Part shown: piece after piece, positions 1-6,557 of the stretch
How positions within the stretch are numbered: the first letter of the stretch is position 1
Layout of the letters: every line of letters starts with the position of its first letter
Source of the DNA: an uncultured Planctomycetaceae bacterium
GTDB lineage: Bacteria > Planctomycetota > Planctomycetia > Pirellulales > Lacipirellulaceae
Assembly: GCA_937860165.1 (NCBI GenBank)
Contig: CALMBE010000469.1
Coordinates: forward strand, 1-9,781
Length of the DNA: 9,781 bases
Reading direction: 5' to 3'
Notes under the pieces: generated by a model
What the model saw: the letters and a program-made list of their open reading frames with translations, nothing else
What the model was told of the DNA's origin: nothing
Databases searched by the model: none
Program-made: the position numbers and the translations under genes

Positions 1-1
1 G

Positions 2-478
2 GCCCATCTCCTGACCGTCGAGGCCACGGTGACCTCCCAATTGGCGCGGGTTGAGGTGCCACGCGCATGTCGTCGAACGGACCCAGCGTCGGATCCGCGT
101 AGCCGCCTCACCCTCGATTCGGTCACCACCATCGTCGACGTCGACGATCAGATCGTGGCCGAGGCCGCGGGACTCGACCCGGCCACCCTCCGGTCGCTTG
201 ACGCCATCCATCTGGCCACCGCTCGACAGTTCGGCATCAGCCTCGGCGGAATGATCACTTACGACGAGCGACTCGCCGCCGCAGCCGAAGAATTGCAGTG
301 TTTCTTGCGCGCACACCAAGTCAAGACACTCAACATCGCCGGCCCCCGCGCTTCGCAGGAGCCGCACATCGCCGAATTCGTTGCGGCGCTTTTGATGGCG
401 GCGTTTTCAAGTCGTAAACACCTTACGGTGCCAACAGCAACCGTCCCGGGTTCGCTAGATAGCGTTTCACGTCGTTAA
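2..478 (+). CDS. VapC-like PIN-domain ribonuclease, C-terminal part (5' end outside window)
   Basis: The frame is open from base 2, so the N-terminal part, including the first catalytic Asp, lies upstream of the window. The visible protein has the typical second half of VapC-type PIN toxins: a TSQLARVEVPRACRR segment with the acidic VE position, then LRSLDAIHLATA carrying the conserved Asp, then a MITYDERLAAAA segment with the last acidic site. In the family these residues bind Mg2+ for RNA cleavage, and such proteins are usually the toxin of a VapBC pair; an antitoxin gene would be expected just upstream, outside the window. VapC proteins normally end within about 10-15 residues of the TYDERL motif. 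Here the frame runs about 60 residues further with unrelated sequence, and overlaps the end of convergent aceF by 56 bases. A one-base shift near 289 would give a more family-like tail (IAVFLAR), so the 3' end may be frameshifted. The PIN assignment is fairly sure; the true end is not. Confidence 0.6.
   Translation, partial: AHLLTVEATVTSQLARVEVPRACRRTDPASDPRSRLTLDSVTTIVDVDDQIVAEAAGLDPATLRSLDAIHLATARQFGISLGGMITYDERLAAAAEELQCFLRAHQVKTLNIAGPRASQEPHIAEFVAALLMAAFSSRKHLTVPTATVPGSLDSVSRR
370..393 (+). terminator. Possible intrinsic terminator after the PIN gene
   Basis: A CGCCGAA arm (370-376) pairs with TTGCGGCG (381-388) around a TTCG tetraloop, with one bulged G, and is followed by CTTTT. This looks like a short plus-strand rho-independent terminator, placed where the PIN gene would end if its frame closed earlier. 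The T tract is only four bases long, so the call is weak. On the minus strand no T-run follows the hairpin, so it does not obviously terminate aceF. Confidence 0.3.
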
Positions 479-1739
479 GAAACCGCGCGGCGGCGGCACC
501 ATCGACGACGCGGTGGTCGTAGGTGAGCGACAGCGGCATCATCAGCCGGGGCTGAAGTTGGTCATGCACGTACTGGGGTAAGATGCGACTCCGACCGGCC
601 AGCAGAATCGCCACCTCGGGAGGGTTGATGATGGGTGTCGAATAAGCTCCCCCCACCGCTCCCAAATTGCTGATCGTAAACGTCCCACCGCGCAAGTCCT
701 CAACCGTAAAACTCCCTGACCGGGCCAATTCGGCCAGCGCCGCAATTTCCCGGGCGATCTGCGGGATACCTTTGCGATCGGCGTCACGCAGCACGGGCAC
801 GATCAATCCTTTTTCCGTATCGACGGCGATCCCGATGTTCACGTACTCCTTGTAGATGACTTCTTCGCCACTTTCACCCACCGAGGAATTCACCACGGGA
901 TGCTGCCGCAAGGCGGTAGCCACGGCCTTCACCAGGAAGGGCATTGCGGTGAGCTTTACTCCCTGACTGGAATAATCTTCGGAACTATCCTTGCGAATGC
1001 GTTCCAAGTCGGTGATATCGACATCGTCGAAATTCGTTAGCTGCGGAATCGTCGAGTACGAGGCAAACATATTGCGGGCAATCGTTTGACGAAGCCGCGA
1101 CATTTTTTCCCGTCGGACGGCACCATGTGCGTCGCTGTCGAGCGTGCCGGGAGGGGTGACCCCCTTGGGTAGCGCCGAAGCAGCCTGGGCGTTACTCTGC
1201 CGGACATGATTGCGGACATCGTCTTCGGTGATTCGCCCACCACTGGAGGGACGAACGCGCCGCAAATCAACACCCAACTCACGAGCCAGCCGCCGCACCG
1301 CGGGACCAGCCGCCGCCGACGCATGGCCATCCCCCGGAACATCTCCCGCCGCAGGCGAGACCGCTTCAGCGGTCGGGGCCTCAACGGTCGGTGTCGGTTT
1401 AGGAGTTTGTGTAGGAATCGGAGTCGCAACCGGAGCCGGTGCGGGAGCCGCAACCGGAGCCGCAGTCGGTGGGGGTGTCTTCGCAACCACCGCAGCGGAT
1501 TCCGTCGCCTCTATTTCCAGAATCGCCGCACCAATCGCCAGCGTATCTCCTTCGGCGACGAGAATCTTCGTCACCTTGCCCCCGTGAGGGCTGGGTATCG
1601 GCATGGTCGCCTTGTCGGTCTCGATTTCCAAGATGTCTTGGTCGGCCTGGATCACATCGCCAGCCGCGACCAAAATCGAAAGCACATCGCCCGATTTGAT
1701 ATTCTCACCCAAATTGGGAAGCGTTATTTGTGTTGCCAT
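423..1739 (-). CDS. aceF: Pyruvate dehydrogenase complex E2, dihydrolipoyl acetyltransferase
   Basis: This 438-residue protein transfers the acetyl group from its lipoyl arm to CoA and forms the core of the cytoplasmic pyruvate dehydrogenase complex. Residues 1-78 are one lipoyl domain, with the modified lysine K43 in ETDKAT. A long Ala/Pro/Thr-rich flexible linker (about 80-140) follows. Residues about 144-180 form the peripheral subunit-binding domain (PAVRRLARELGVDL...GGRITEDDV), which holds E1 and E3. The acyltransferase domain runs from about 208 to the end, with FTISNLGAVGG near 354-364 and the catalytic DHRVVDG motif (H409, D413, G414). The length is usual for a single-lipoyl E2. The start is an ATG directly before the lipoyl domain, with no strong Shine-Dalgarno. 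It is the last gene of lpdA-aceE-aceF, 291 bases after aceE. Pairing with a homodimeric-type E1 next door favours PDH over oxoglutarate or branched-chain E2, which I judge unlikely. Confidence 0.95.
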   Translation of the reverse strand: MATQITLPNLGENIKSGDVLSILVAAGDVIQADQDILEIETDKATMPIPSPHGGKVTKILVAEGDTLAIGAAILEIEATESAAVVAKTPPPTAAPVAAPAPAPVATPIPTQTPKPTPTVEAPTAEAVSPAAGDVPGDGHASAAAGPAVRRLARELGVDLRRVRPSSGGRITEDDVRNHVRQSNAQAASALPKGVTPPGTLDSDAHGAVRREKMSRLRQTIARNMFASYSTIPQLTNFDDVDITDLERIRKDSSEDYSSQGVKLTAMPFLVKAVATALRQHPVVNSSVGESGEEVIYKEYVNIGIAVDTEKGLIVPVLRDADRKGIPQIAREIAALAELARSGSFTVEDLRGGTFTISNLGAVGGAYSTPIINPPEVAILLAGRSRILPQYVHDQLQPRLMMPLSLTYDHRVVDGAAAARFLNDVKRYLANPGRLLLAP

Positions 1740-1788
1740 AGTCGAAATGCTGTTTCTAGGAATAGGCCCGGGGCAGGGAAGATTTATT

Positions 1789-1818
1789 TACCACAGAGGA
1801 CACAGAGTAACACGGAGA
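1789..1818. repeat. Short dispersed repeat, CACAGAG/CACGGAG type, in the aceE-aceF gap
   Basis: On the plus strand TTACCACAGAGG is followed by ACACAGAGT and AACACGGAG: three degenerate copies of a CAC(A/G)(A/G)AG core at about 9-base spacing. Similar short intergenic sequences recur in many planctomycete genomes (recalled, not searched here). It lies about 50 bases before the aceF start, in the presumed mRNA leader. A related sequence (CACGAAG type) occupies the equivalent place before aceE. Confidence 0.6.
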
Positions 1819-1921
1819 ATAGTAATTGAAGTTTTAGTTTCAATCGTTGACCATTCGCACGATCCCGTCGCGGCGGTGTACGACATTGAAGTTAATTGAG
1901 GGTGTCCGGAAATCACAATTC

Positions 1922-1981
1922 CGTCATTCCCGCGTAGGCGGGAATCTAGAGAACTGGATCCCCGCCTGCGCGGGGATGACG
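1922..1981. repeat. REP/MITE-like double-hairpin palindrome between aceE and aceF
   Basis: The outer ends CGTCAT (1922-1927) and ATGACG (1976-1981) are reverse complements. Inside are two perfect 8-bp hairpins: ATTCCCGC/GCGGGAAT (1926-1933 with 1938-1945, loop GTAG) and ATCCCCGC/GCGGGGAT (1958-1965 with 1970-1977, loop CTGC). The two halves are themselves imperfect inverted copies of each other. This matches the widespread GTCATTCCCGCG...GGGAATC extragenic palindrome known from many bacteria. On the minus strand no T tract follows, so it is not a canonical terminator. In the lpdA-aceE-aceF transcript it would fold between aceE and aceF, where it could affect processing or the stability of the upstream message; that role is inferred. 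Confidence 0.85.
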
Positions 1982-2030
1982 ATTTGGCGTCCCTTATCAT
2001 TGTTAATTTCTGGACTCCTGTGGTTAAGTA

Positions 2031-4733
2031 TTAAGCGTACAAAGCCGATGGCTTGGCAGGATCGATTCCCAAATCTTTAATCACTCCCGGAAGTTTCTTG
2101 GCATCGAACTTGCCGCGCTTGCTCAGTTGCGTGAGCGTGGCCAAGGTAACGAACTCGGCATCCACCTCGAAGTGCCGACGCAGCGCTTCGCGGGATTCAC
2201 TCCGACCCATCCCATCGGTTCCTAGTGCGAATAACCCCCCGGGAATCCACGGATTAAGTTGCTCGGCGAGAATCCGCATGTAATCGCTCGCTGCAATCAC
2301 GGGGCCTTCGATTCCCGCAAGTTGTTCTTCGAGATACGATTTTCGCGGCTTGCTGCCCGGGTGGAGCAGGTTCCAGCGTTCGCACTCTTGCGCTTCACGG
2401 CGCAGTTGGGTGTAACTCGTGATGCTCCACACATCGCTGGCCACGCCATATTTCTCGGCCAACATCGCTGCTGCTCGCAGGACTTCGTTCAAAATGGCTC
2501 CGCTGCCGAAGAGTTGCACCCGTGGGCCCTTGGCCTCAAAGCTCGAAGTCTTATACATTCCCCGGATGATTCCTTCCTCGCAACTGGCGGGCATCTCGGG
2601 CATCTTGTAGTTTTCGTTTTCGAGCGTGATGTAATAGATCGCTTGTTCGTTGTCCTCATACATCCGCTTGAGACCATCGAACACGATCACCGCCGTTTCG
2701 TACGCATAGGCCGGGTCGTAGGCTCGTACGGTGGGGAAGGCCATCGCGTTGACCAAGCTGTGACCGTCCTGATGCTGCAAACCTTCGCCGTTGAGGGTCG
2801 TGCGTCCGGCGGTGCCTCCGAGCATGAAACCCTTCGCCCGCATATCGGCCGCGGCCCACACTAAGTCGCCAATTCGCTGGAAGCCGAACATCGAATAGTA
2901 GATGAACATCGGGATCATGTTCACTCCGTGCGAAGCATAAGCGGTGCCAGCCGCGTTAAACGACGACATGCTCCCGGCCTCGGTGATTCCTTCTTCCAGC
3001 AGTTGCCCATCCTTGGCTTCCTTGTAGTAGGCGACCTGATCGGAATCCACCGGTTCGTAAAGTTGCCCGAGGTGCGAATAAATCCCCACCTGACGGAACA
3101 AACCTTCCATGCCAAACGTCCGTGATTCGTCGGGCACAATCGGCACGATATGCTTGCCGATTTTTTTGTCGCGCAAGAGGTCCCCCAACAATCGCACGAA
3201 TCCCATGGTGGTCGACATTTCTTTGCCGGGGCCTTTGCTCACCAGCTTCGCCATGGTCTTTTCGTATTCTTCGATGCGCGGCACCGGCATGGTCACCGGC
3301 TTGCTATTGCGCATCGGCACCGAACCTCCCAAGGCCTTGCGACGCTCGCGCAGGTAATTCATTTCGGGGCTCCCCTCAGGAGGCCGATAGAACGGGGCTT
3401 CGGCGACGCGCTCATCGGAAATCGGAATCCCGAACCGCGAACGAAACTCGCGCAGCTCTTCTTCGTTGAGTTTCTTTTGGTTGTGCGTGACGTTGCGACC
3501 TTCGCCCCCTTCGCCCAAGCCATACCCCTTGATGGTCTTGGCGATCACCACCGTCGGCTTGCCATTTCGCTGGCAGGCCAATTGATAGGCGGCAAACACC
3601 TTGTCGGGATCGTGCCCCCCACGCCGCATCTTGCGAAGTTTGTCGTCGGAGTAATTCTTCACCATCTCCGCGAGCTCGGGATACTTGCCGAAGAAATCCT
3701 TGCGAATGAATTCGCCTGGCGAGACCACGTATTTCTGATACTGGCCGTCGACGACTTCCATCATCCGCTGCGACAGCAGACCAGTTTCGTCGGCTTCGAG
3801 CAGGGGATCCCAGTCGCCTCCCCAAACGACCTTGATGACATTCCATCCCGCCCCGCGGAAGGCCCCTTCGAGCTCTTGAATAATCTTGCCGTTGCCGCGC
3901 ACGGGTCCATCGAGCCGCTGCAAGTTGCAGTTGATGACAAAGATGAGGTTGTCGAGATGCTCTCTCGAAGCGAGTGTGATCGCCCCCAAGGTCTCGGGTT
4001 CGTCGCATTCGCCGTCACCCAGAAATGCCCAGACGCGCTTCTGCGAACAATCGACAATTCCCCGATCAGTCAGATACTCGTTGAACCGCGCTTGATAAAT
4101 CGCCATGATCGGTGCGAGCCCCATCGACACCGTGGGGAACTCCCAGAAATCCGGCATCAACCACGGATGCGGATAGCTCGACAGCCCTCCCCCAGTGCTT
4201 AGCTCGCGGCGAAAATTCACCAAATGTTCTTCGCTCAGTCGCCCTTCCAGAAAGGCCCGCGCGTAGAGACCGGGGGCCGCGTGTCCCTGGTAATAAACCT
4301 GATCGCCCCCATAGCCGGTTTCGCCCCGACCGCGGAAAAAGTGATTCATCGCCACTTCATACAAAGTCGCCGACGAGGCGTAGGTCGATATATGTCCCCC
4401 CGGTGCCGCGGGATCGCGATTGGCGCGCGTGACCATCGCCATCGCATTCCAACGCACAAAACTCTTGATCCGCCGCTCCATCTCGCGGTTGCCGGGATAA
4501 GGGGGTTGTTTCTCCGGAGGTATTGTGTTGATGTAGGGGGTCGTGGCCGTGAATGGCAATTGCACATCGTTACGATGCGCAGTTTCCTCGAGCGCAGAGA
4601 TCAACTGCTGCACCCGTTCGGGACCTTTGCTCTCCAGCACATAGTCCAGCGATTCGAGCCATTCGGCAGTTTCCGCCGGATCGGTATCCCCAGGGATCGG
4701 TGACTTAATGGGCGCGACTTTGAAATTGGCCAT
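2031..4733 (-). CDS. aceE: Pyruvate dehydrogenase E1 component, homodimeric type
   Basis: This 900-residue ThDP enzyme decarboxylates pyruvate and reductively acetylates the E2 lipoyl group; it acts in the cytoplasm as part of the PDH complex. Length and motif order match the single-chain AceE family (E. coli about 887 residues). The N-terminal half has GGHISTYASSATLYEV (active-site H114 by comparison with E. coli), SYPHPWLMPDFWEFPTVSMG (186-204), and the ThDP/Mg motif GDGECDEP (239-246) with its Asn in INCNLQRLDGPV (268-278). The mobile active-site loop GEGRNVTHNQKK is at 410-421 (H417). The second half has VPDESRTFGMEGLF (533-545), EGITEAG with the likely cofactor-activating E585, IYYSMFGFQRIGD (611-623) and GLQHQDGHS (651-659). 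The start is an ATG with a weak AGGGA about 10 bases upstream. It lies between lpdA and aceF on one strand. I see no damage, and an alternative alpha-ketoacid substrate is unlikely. Confidence 0.97.
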   Translation of the reverse strand: MANFKVAPIKSPIPGDTDPAETAEWLESLDYVLESKGPERVQQLISALEETAHRNDVQLPFTATTPYINTIPPEKQPPYPGNREMERRIKSFVRWNAMAMVTRANRDPAAPGGHISTYASSATLYEVAMNHFFRGRGETGYGGDQVYYQGHAAPGLYARAFLEGRLSEEHLVNFRRELSTGGGLSSYPHPWLMPDFWEFPTVSMGLAPIMAIYQARFNEYLTDRGIVDCSQKRVWAFLGDGECDEPETLGAITLASREHLDNLIFVINCNLQRLDGPVRGNGKIIQELEGAFRGAGWNVIKVVWGGDWDPLLEADETGLLSQRMMEVVDGQYQKYVVSPGEFIRKDFFGKYPELAEMVKNYSDDKLRKMRRGGHDPDKVFAAYQLACQRNGKPTVVIAKTIKGYGLGEGGEGRNVTHNQKKLNEEELREFRSRFGIPISDERVAEAPFYRPPEGSPEMNYLRERRKALGGSVPMRNSKPVTMPVPRIEEYEKTMAKLVSKGPGKEMSTTMGFVRLLGDLLRDKKIGKHIVPIVPDESRTFGMEGLFRQVGIYSHLGQLYEPVDSDQVAYYKEAKDGQLLEEGITEAGSMSSFNAAGTAYASHGVNMIPMFIYYSMFGFQRIGDLVWAAADMRAKGFMLGGTAGRTTLNGEGLQHQDGHSLVNAMAFPTVRAYDPAYAYETAVIVFDGLKRMYEDNEQAIYYITLENENYKMPEMPASCEEGIIRGMYKTSSFEAKGPRVQLFGSGAILNEVLRAAAMLAEKYGVASDVWSITSYTQLRREAQECERWNLLHPGSKPRKSYLEEQLAGIEGPVIAASDYMRILAEQLNPWIPGGLFALGTDGMGRSESREALRRHFEVDAEFVTLATLTQLSKRGKFDAKKLPGVIKDLGIDPAKPSALYA

Positions 4734-4760
4734 AAACAGATTCCCTAACTAATTTCGGTT

Positions 4761-4876
4761 ACCACGAAGTCACGAAGAACACCAAGGGGGAGGAATTGTA
4801 AATTGATGCTATTTTTTTTCAATTTTCATTTTTCAATTTGCAATTCTCCCATTCGTGTCCTTCGTGCCTTCGTGGT
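4761..4876. repeat. Large imperfect inverted repeat filling the lpdA-aceE gap
   Basis: The left arm (4761-4806) starts ACCACGAAG and ends AATTGTAAATTGA. The right arm (4833-4876) starts TCAATTTGCAATTC and ends CTTCGTGGT. By hand alignment 39 of the right arm's 44 bases pair, with two single-base bulges, around a 26-base T-rich loop (4807-4832). Each arm joins a GC-richer CACGAAG-type outer part to an AT-rich AATTG inner part, so two copies of one composite repeat face each other. In minus-strand RNA it would form a long stem just after lpdA and about 30 bases before the aceE start codon. No T tract follows the stem on the minus strand, so it does not resemble a rho-independent terminator. A MITE-like origin or RNA-processing role is inference. 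Confidence 0.8.
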
Positions 4877-4894
4877 TCAATTCTTCGTGGTTCA
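4868..4894. repeat. 12-base direct repeat reaching into the lpdA stop codon
   Basis: CTTCGTGGTTCA occurs at 4868-4879 and again at 4883-4894 (period 15). A shorter TTCGTG core occurs four times, at 4852, 4861, 4869 and 4884. The final TCA of the second copy is the complement of the lpdA TGA stop, so repeat sequence abuts and supplies the end of the gene. Confidence 0.75.
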
Positions 4895-6316
4895 TTCTTT
4901 TTTTCTCTTAGGTCGATAAACTTCCGTCGCCGTGCCGAGGTGGACTTCACCGGCAAAGGCCACCGTCTCGCTCAGTGTGGGATGGGGGTGAATCGACTCG
5001 GTCACATCGAGGACGGTGCAGCCCATTTCAATTGCCACCACCGCCTCGGCGATCAATTCTCCGGCACCGCTACCGACGATCCCACAGCCAAGCACGCGAT
5101 CGGTCTCGGGATCGATAATCCACTTCGTCAGGCCCTCGGTCTTGCCGATCGCGATGGCCCGACCGCTGGCTTGCCACGGGTACTGAGCGATTTCCACTTT
5201 GCGACCCGTGCGCTTGGCTTCGTTGGCGGTGATTCCCGCCCACGCGATTTCGGGCTCGGTAAACACCACCGCGGGGATCGCCACTTTGTCGAATGCCGCC
5301 GGATGGCCAGCGAGCACTTCGGCAGCGACCTTGCCTTCGTGCGAGGCTTTGTGGGCGAGCATCGGATCACCCGCCACGTCGCCAATCGCCAGGATCGAGG
5401 GATCCGAAGTTTCCTGTCGATTATTGACTACGACAAACCCCCGTTCGTTGACCGTGACCTTAGTGCTTTCCAAACCCAGCCCGTTCGACACCGGGCGACG
5501 TCCCACGGAGACCAACACACGGTCGAATGTAAGCGAGAACTTTCCTTCCGATCCTTCCATCTGCACGTTGACCTGCTTGCCGACATCTTCGAGTCCGAGC
5601 ACTTTGGTATCGAGATAAATTTTCTCGAACAACGTGTCGAGCCGCTTGTGCAATGGTTTTACTAAGTCGCGGTCCGCGCCGGGGAGCAAACCTTCGGTCA
5701 GTTCCACGACCGAGACCGTGGTCCCCAACTCCGCGTAGACGGTGCCCATCTCGAGCCCGATGTACCCGCCGCCGATCACCAGCAAGGTCTTGGGAACGTC
5801 TTCGAGTTTCAGCGCCCCGGTCGAATCCATCACCCGCTTGGAGCCGATGTTAAACATCTTCGGCATCGCCGGGACGGAACCGGTGGCGAGGATGCACTTG
5901 TCGAAAGTGATTCGCTGGGCATCGTTGGCCTGGGGTGTTCCCCCTTCGAGTTGCAACGTGTTCGAATCGACAAAAATACCCCGGGCGTTGATCACCCGCA
6001 CCTTGCGACGCTTGGCAAGTTCCGCGAGACCACCCGAGAGCGTGTCGATGACCTTTTCTTTGCGGGCGCGGAGGGTGTCGACGTTGAGTTTCATCTTGCC
6101 AAAGTCGATGCCCCACTCGTCCAGGTCGCGGACTTCGCCGATCACTTTGGCGACGTGCAGCAGGGCCTTGGAGGGGATGCAGCCGCGCAACAGACAGGTC
6201 CCCCCCAGCCGCGAATCTGCTTCGATGAGGGTGACTTCCAGCCCGAGGTCGGCAGCCATAAACGCCGCCGCGTAGCCCCCCGGTCCACCACCCAATACGA
6301 CAACCTGAGAGTGCAT
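4892..6316 (-). CDS. lpdA: Dihydrolipoyl dehydrogenase, PDH complex E3
   Basis: This FAD flavoprotein of about 474 residues reoxidises the dihydrolipoyl arm of E2 and passes electrons to NAD+. Numbering from the chosen ATG: the FAD-binding loop VVVLGGGPGGYAA is at the N-terminus, the redox disulfide is in GGTCLLRGCIPSK (C41 and C46), the NAD-binding loop VIGGGYIGLEMG is near 180-191, the second FAD motif AIGDVAGDP is near 310-318, and the dimer-interface active-site pair is in HPHPTLSE (H445, E450). Length and order are standard for the family. A TTG one codon upstream (6319) is possible, but the ATG at 6316 is preferred; GGAAG lies about 9 bases before it. It is the first gene of the lpdA-aceE-aceF cluster, with a 158-base repeat-filled gap before aceE, and is divergent from the CHAT gene. 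The basic tail (RPKRKKE) ends in a stop codon contributed by a repeat. Confidence 0.96.
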   Translation of the reverse strand: MHSQVVVLGGGPGGYAAAFMAADLGLEVTLIEADSRLGGTCLLRGCIPSKALLHVAKVIGEVRDLDEWGIDFGKMKLNVDTLRARKEKVIDTLSGGLAELAKRRKVRVINARGIFVDSNTLQLEGGTPQANDAQRITFDKCILATGSVPAMPKMFNIGSKRVMDSTGALKLEDVPKTLLVIGGGYIGLEMGTVYAELGTTVSVVELTEGLLPGADRDLVKPLHKRLDTLFEKIYLDTKVLGLEDVGKQVNVQMEGSEGKFSLTFDRVLVSVGRRPVSNGLGLESTKVTVNERGFVVVNNRQETSDPSILAIGDVAGDPMLAHKASHEGKVAAEVLAGHPAAFDKVAIPAVVFTEPEIAWAGITANEAKRTGRKVEIAQYPWQASGRAIAIGKTEGLTKWIIDPETDRVLGCGIVGSGAGELIAEAVVAIEMGCTVLDVTESIHPHPTLSETVAFAGEVHLGTATEVYRPKRKKE

Positions 6317-6557
6317 CAATTCGTACTTCCACTAAGGGTCCAAACCCACCCCACCGGCAGGAATTAAGAAACCCCCAGTTTACCCGAACGGGGCGTTCCG
6401 ACAAAGGGCCACTTCTGGGGTAGAAGAAAGACTTACTAGGAAGATAGATAGGCCCAACGTATTTCCTAATGGTTCTCTCGGGCAAGTGGTACTAGAATCG
6501 GAATTCACCCCGGTGTTTTCTTAAAGACTCTACTGTCCTTTTCTCTGAGTGGTTGAA
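6317..6557. promoter_or_regulatory. Divergent intergenic region between lpdA and the CHAT gene
   Basis: These 241 bases must hold the promoter of the PDH cluster on the minus strand and that of the CHAT gene on the plus strand, because the two genes diverge. I could not identify convincing -35/-10 pairs. Small inverted repeats are present: TAGGAA (6437-6442) with TTCCTA (6463-6468), and CCCCAG near 6373-6378 with CTGGGG near 6415-6420. Either could be an operator or chance. Confidence 0.45.

Larger units (their letters stand above)
1740..2030. other. aceE-aceF intergenic spacer without a gene
   Basis: The 291-base spacer contains the two repeat elements listed separately, a short hairpin ATTGAA/TTCAAT (1825-1830 with 1839-1844), and otherwise nothing I can assign. 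Short open frames across it are translations of the palindrome and are not genes. No clear internal promoter or terminator is visible on the minus strand. Confidence 0.7.

Noticed and set aside
1206..1829. Plus-strand open frames opposite aceF, rich in Arg/Ser/Asn
   Set aside because: They are antisense shadows of the Ala/Pro-rich E2 linker, with low-complexity translations and no family resemblance.
1788..2080. Small open frames in the aceE-aceF spacer, with translations such as SSPRRRGSSSLDSRLRGND and RVGGNLENWIPACAGMT
   Set aside because: These are typical spurious translations of the GTCATTCCCGCG palindrome, which is a non-coding repeat.
3150..4202. A 350-codon plus-strand open frame opposite aceE
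   Set aside because: It lies entirely antisense to a well-conserved E1 gene with intact motifs. Its translation shows no recognisable domain, and it arises from the GC-biased codon use of aceE.
4759..4896. CRISPR-like array from the repeated TTCGTG/CACGAAG units
   Set aside because: The units are 6-12 bases long with irregular spacing of 8-15 bases and partly inverted orientation, so there is no repeat-spacer pattern.
5850..6485. A 211-codon minus-strand frame starting upstream of lpdA
   Set aside because: It is a shifted-frame shadow of the lpdA N-terminal half, whose own frame contains the FAD and redox-disulfide motifs.
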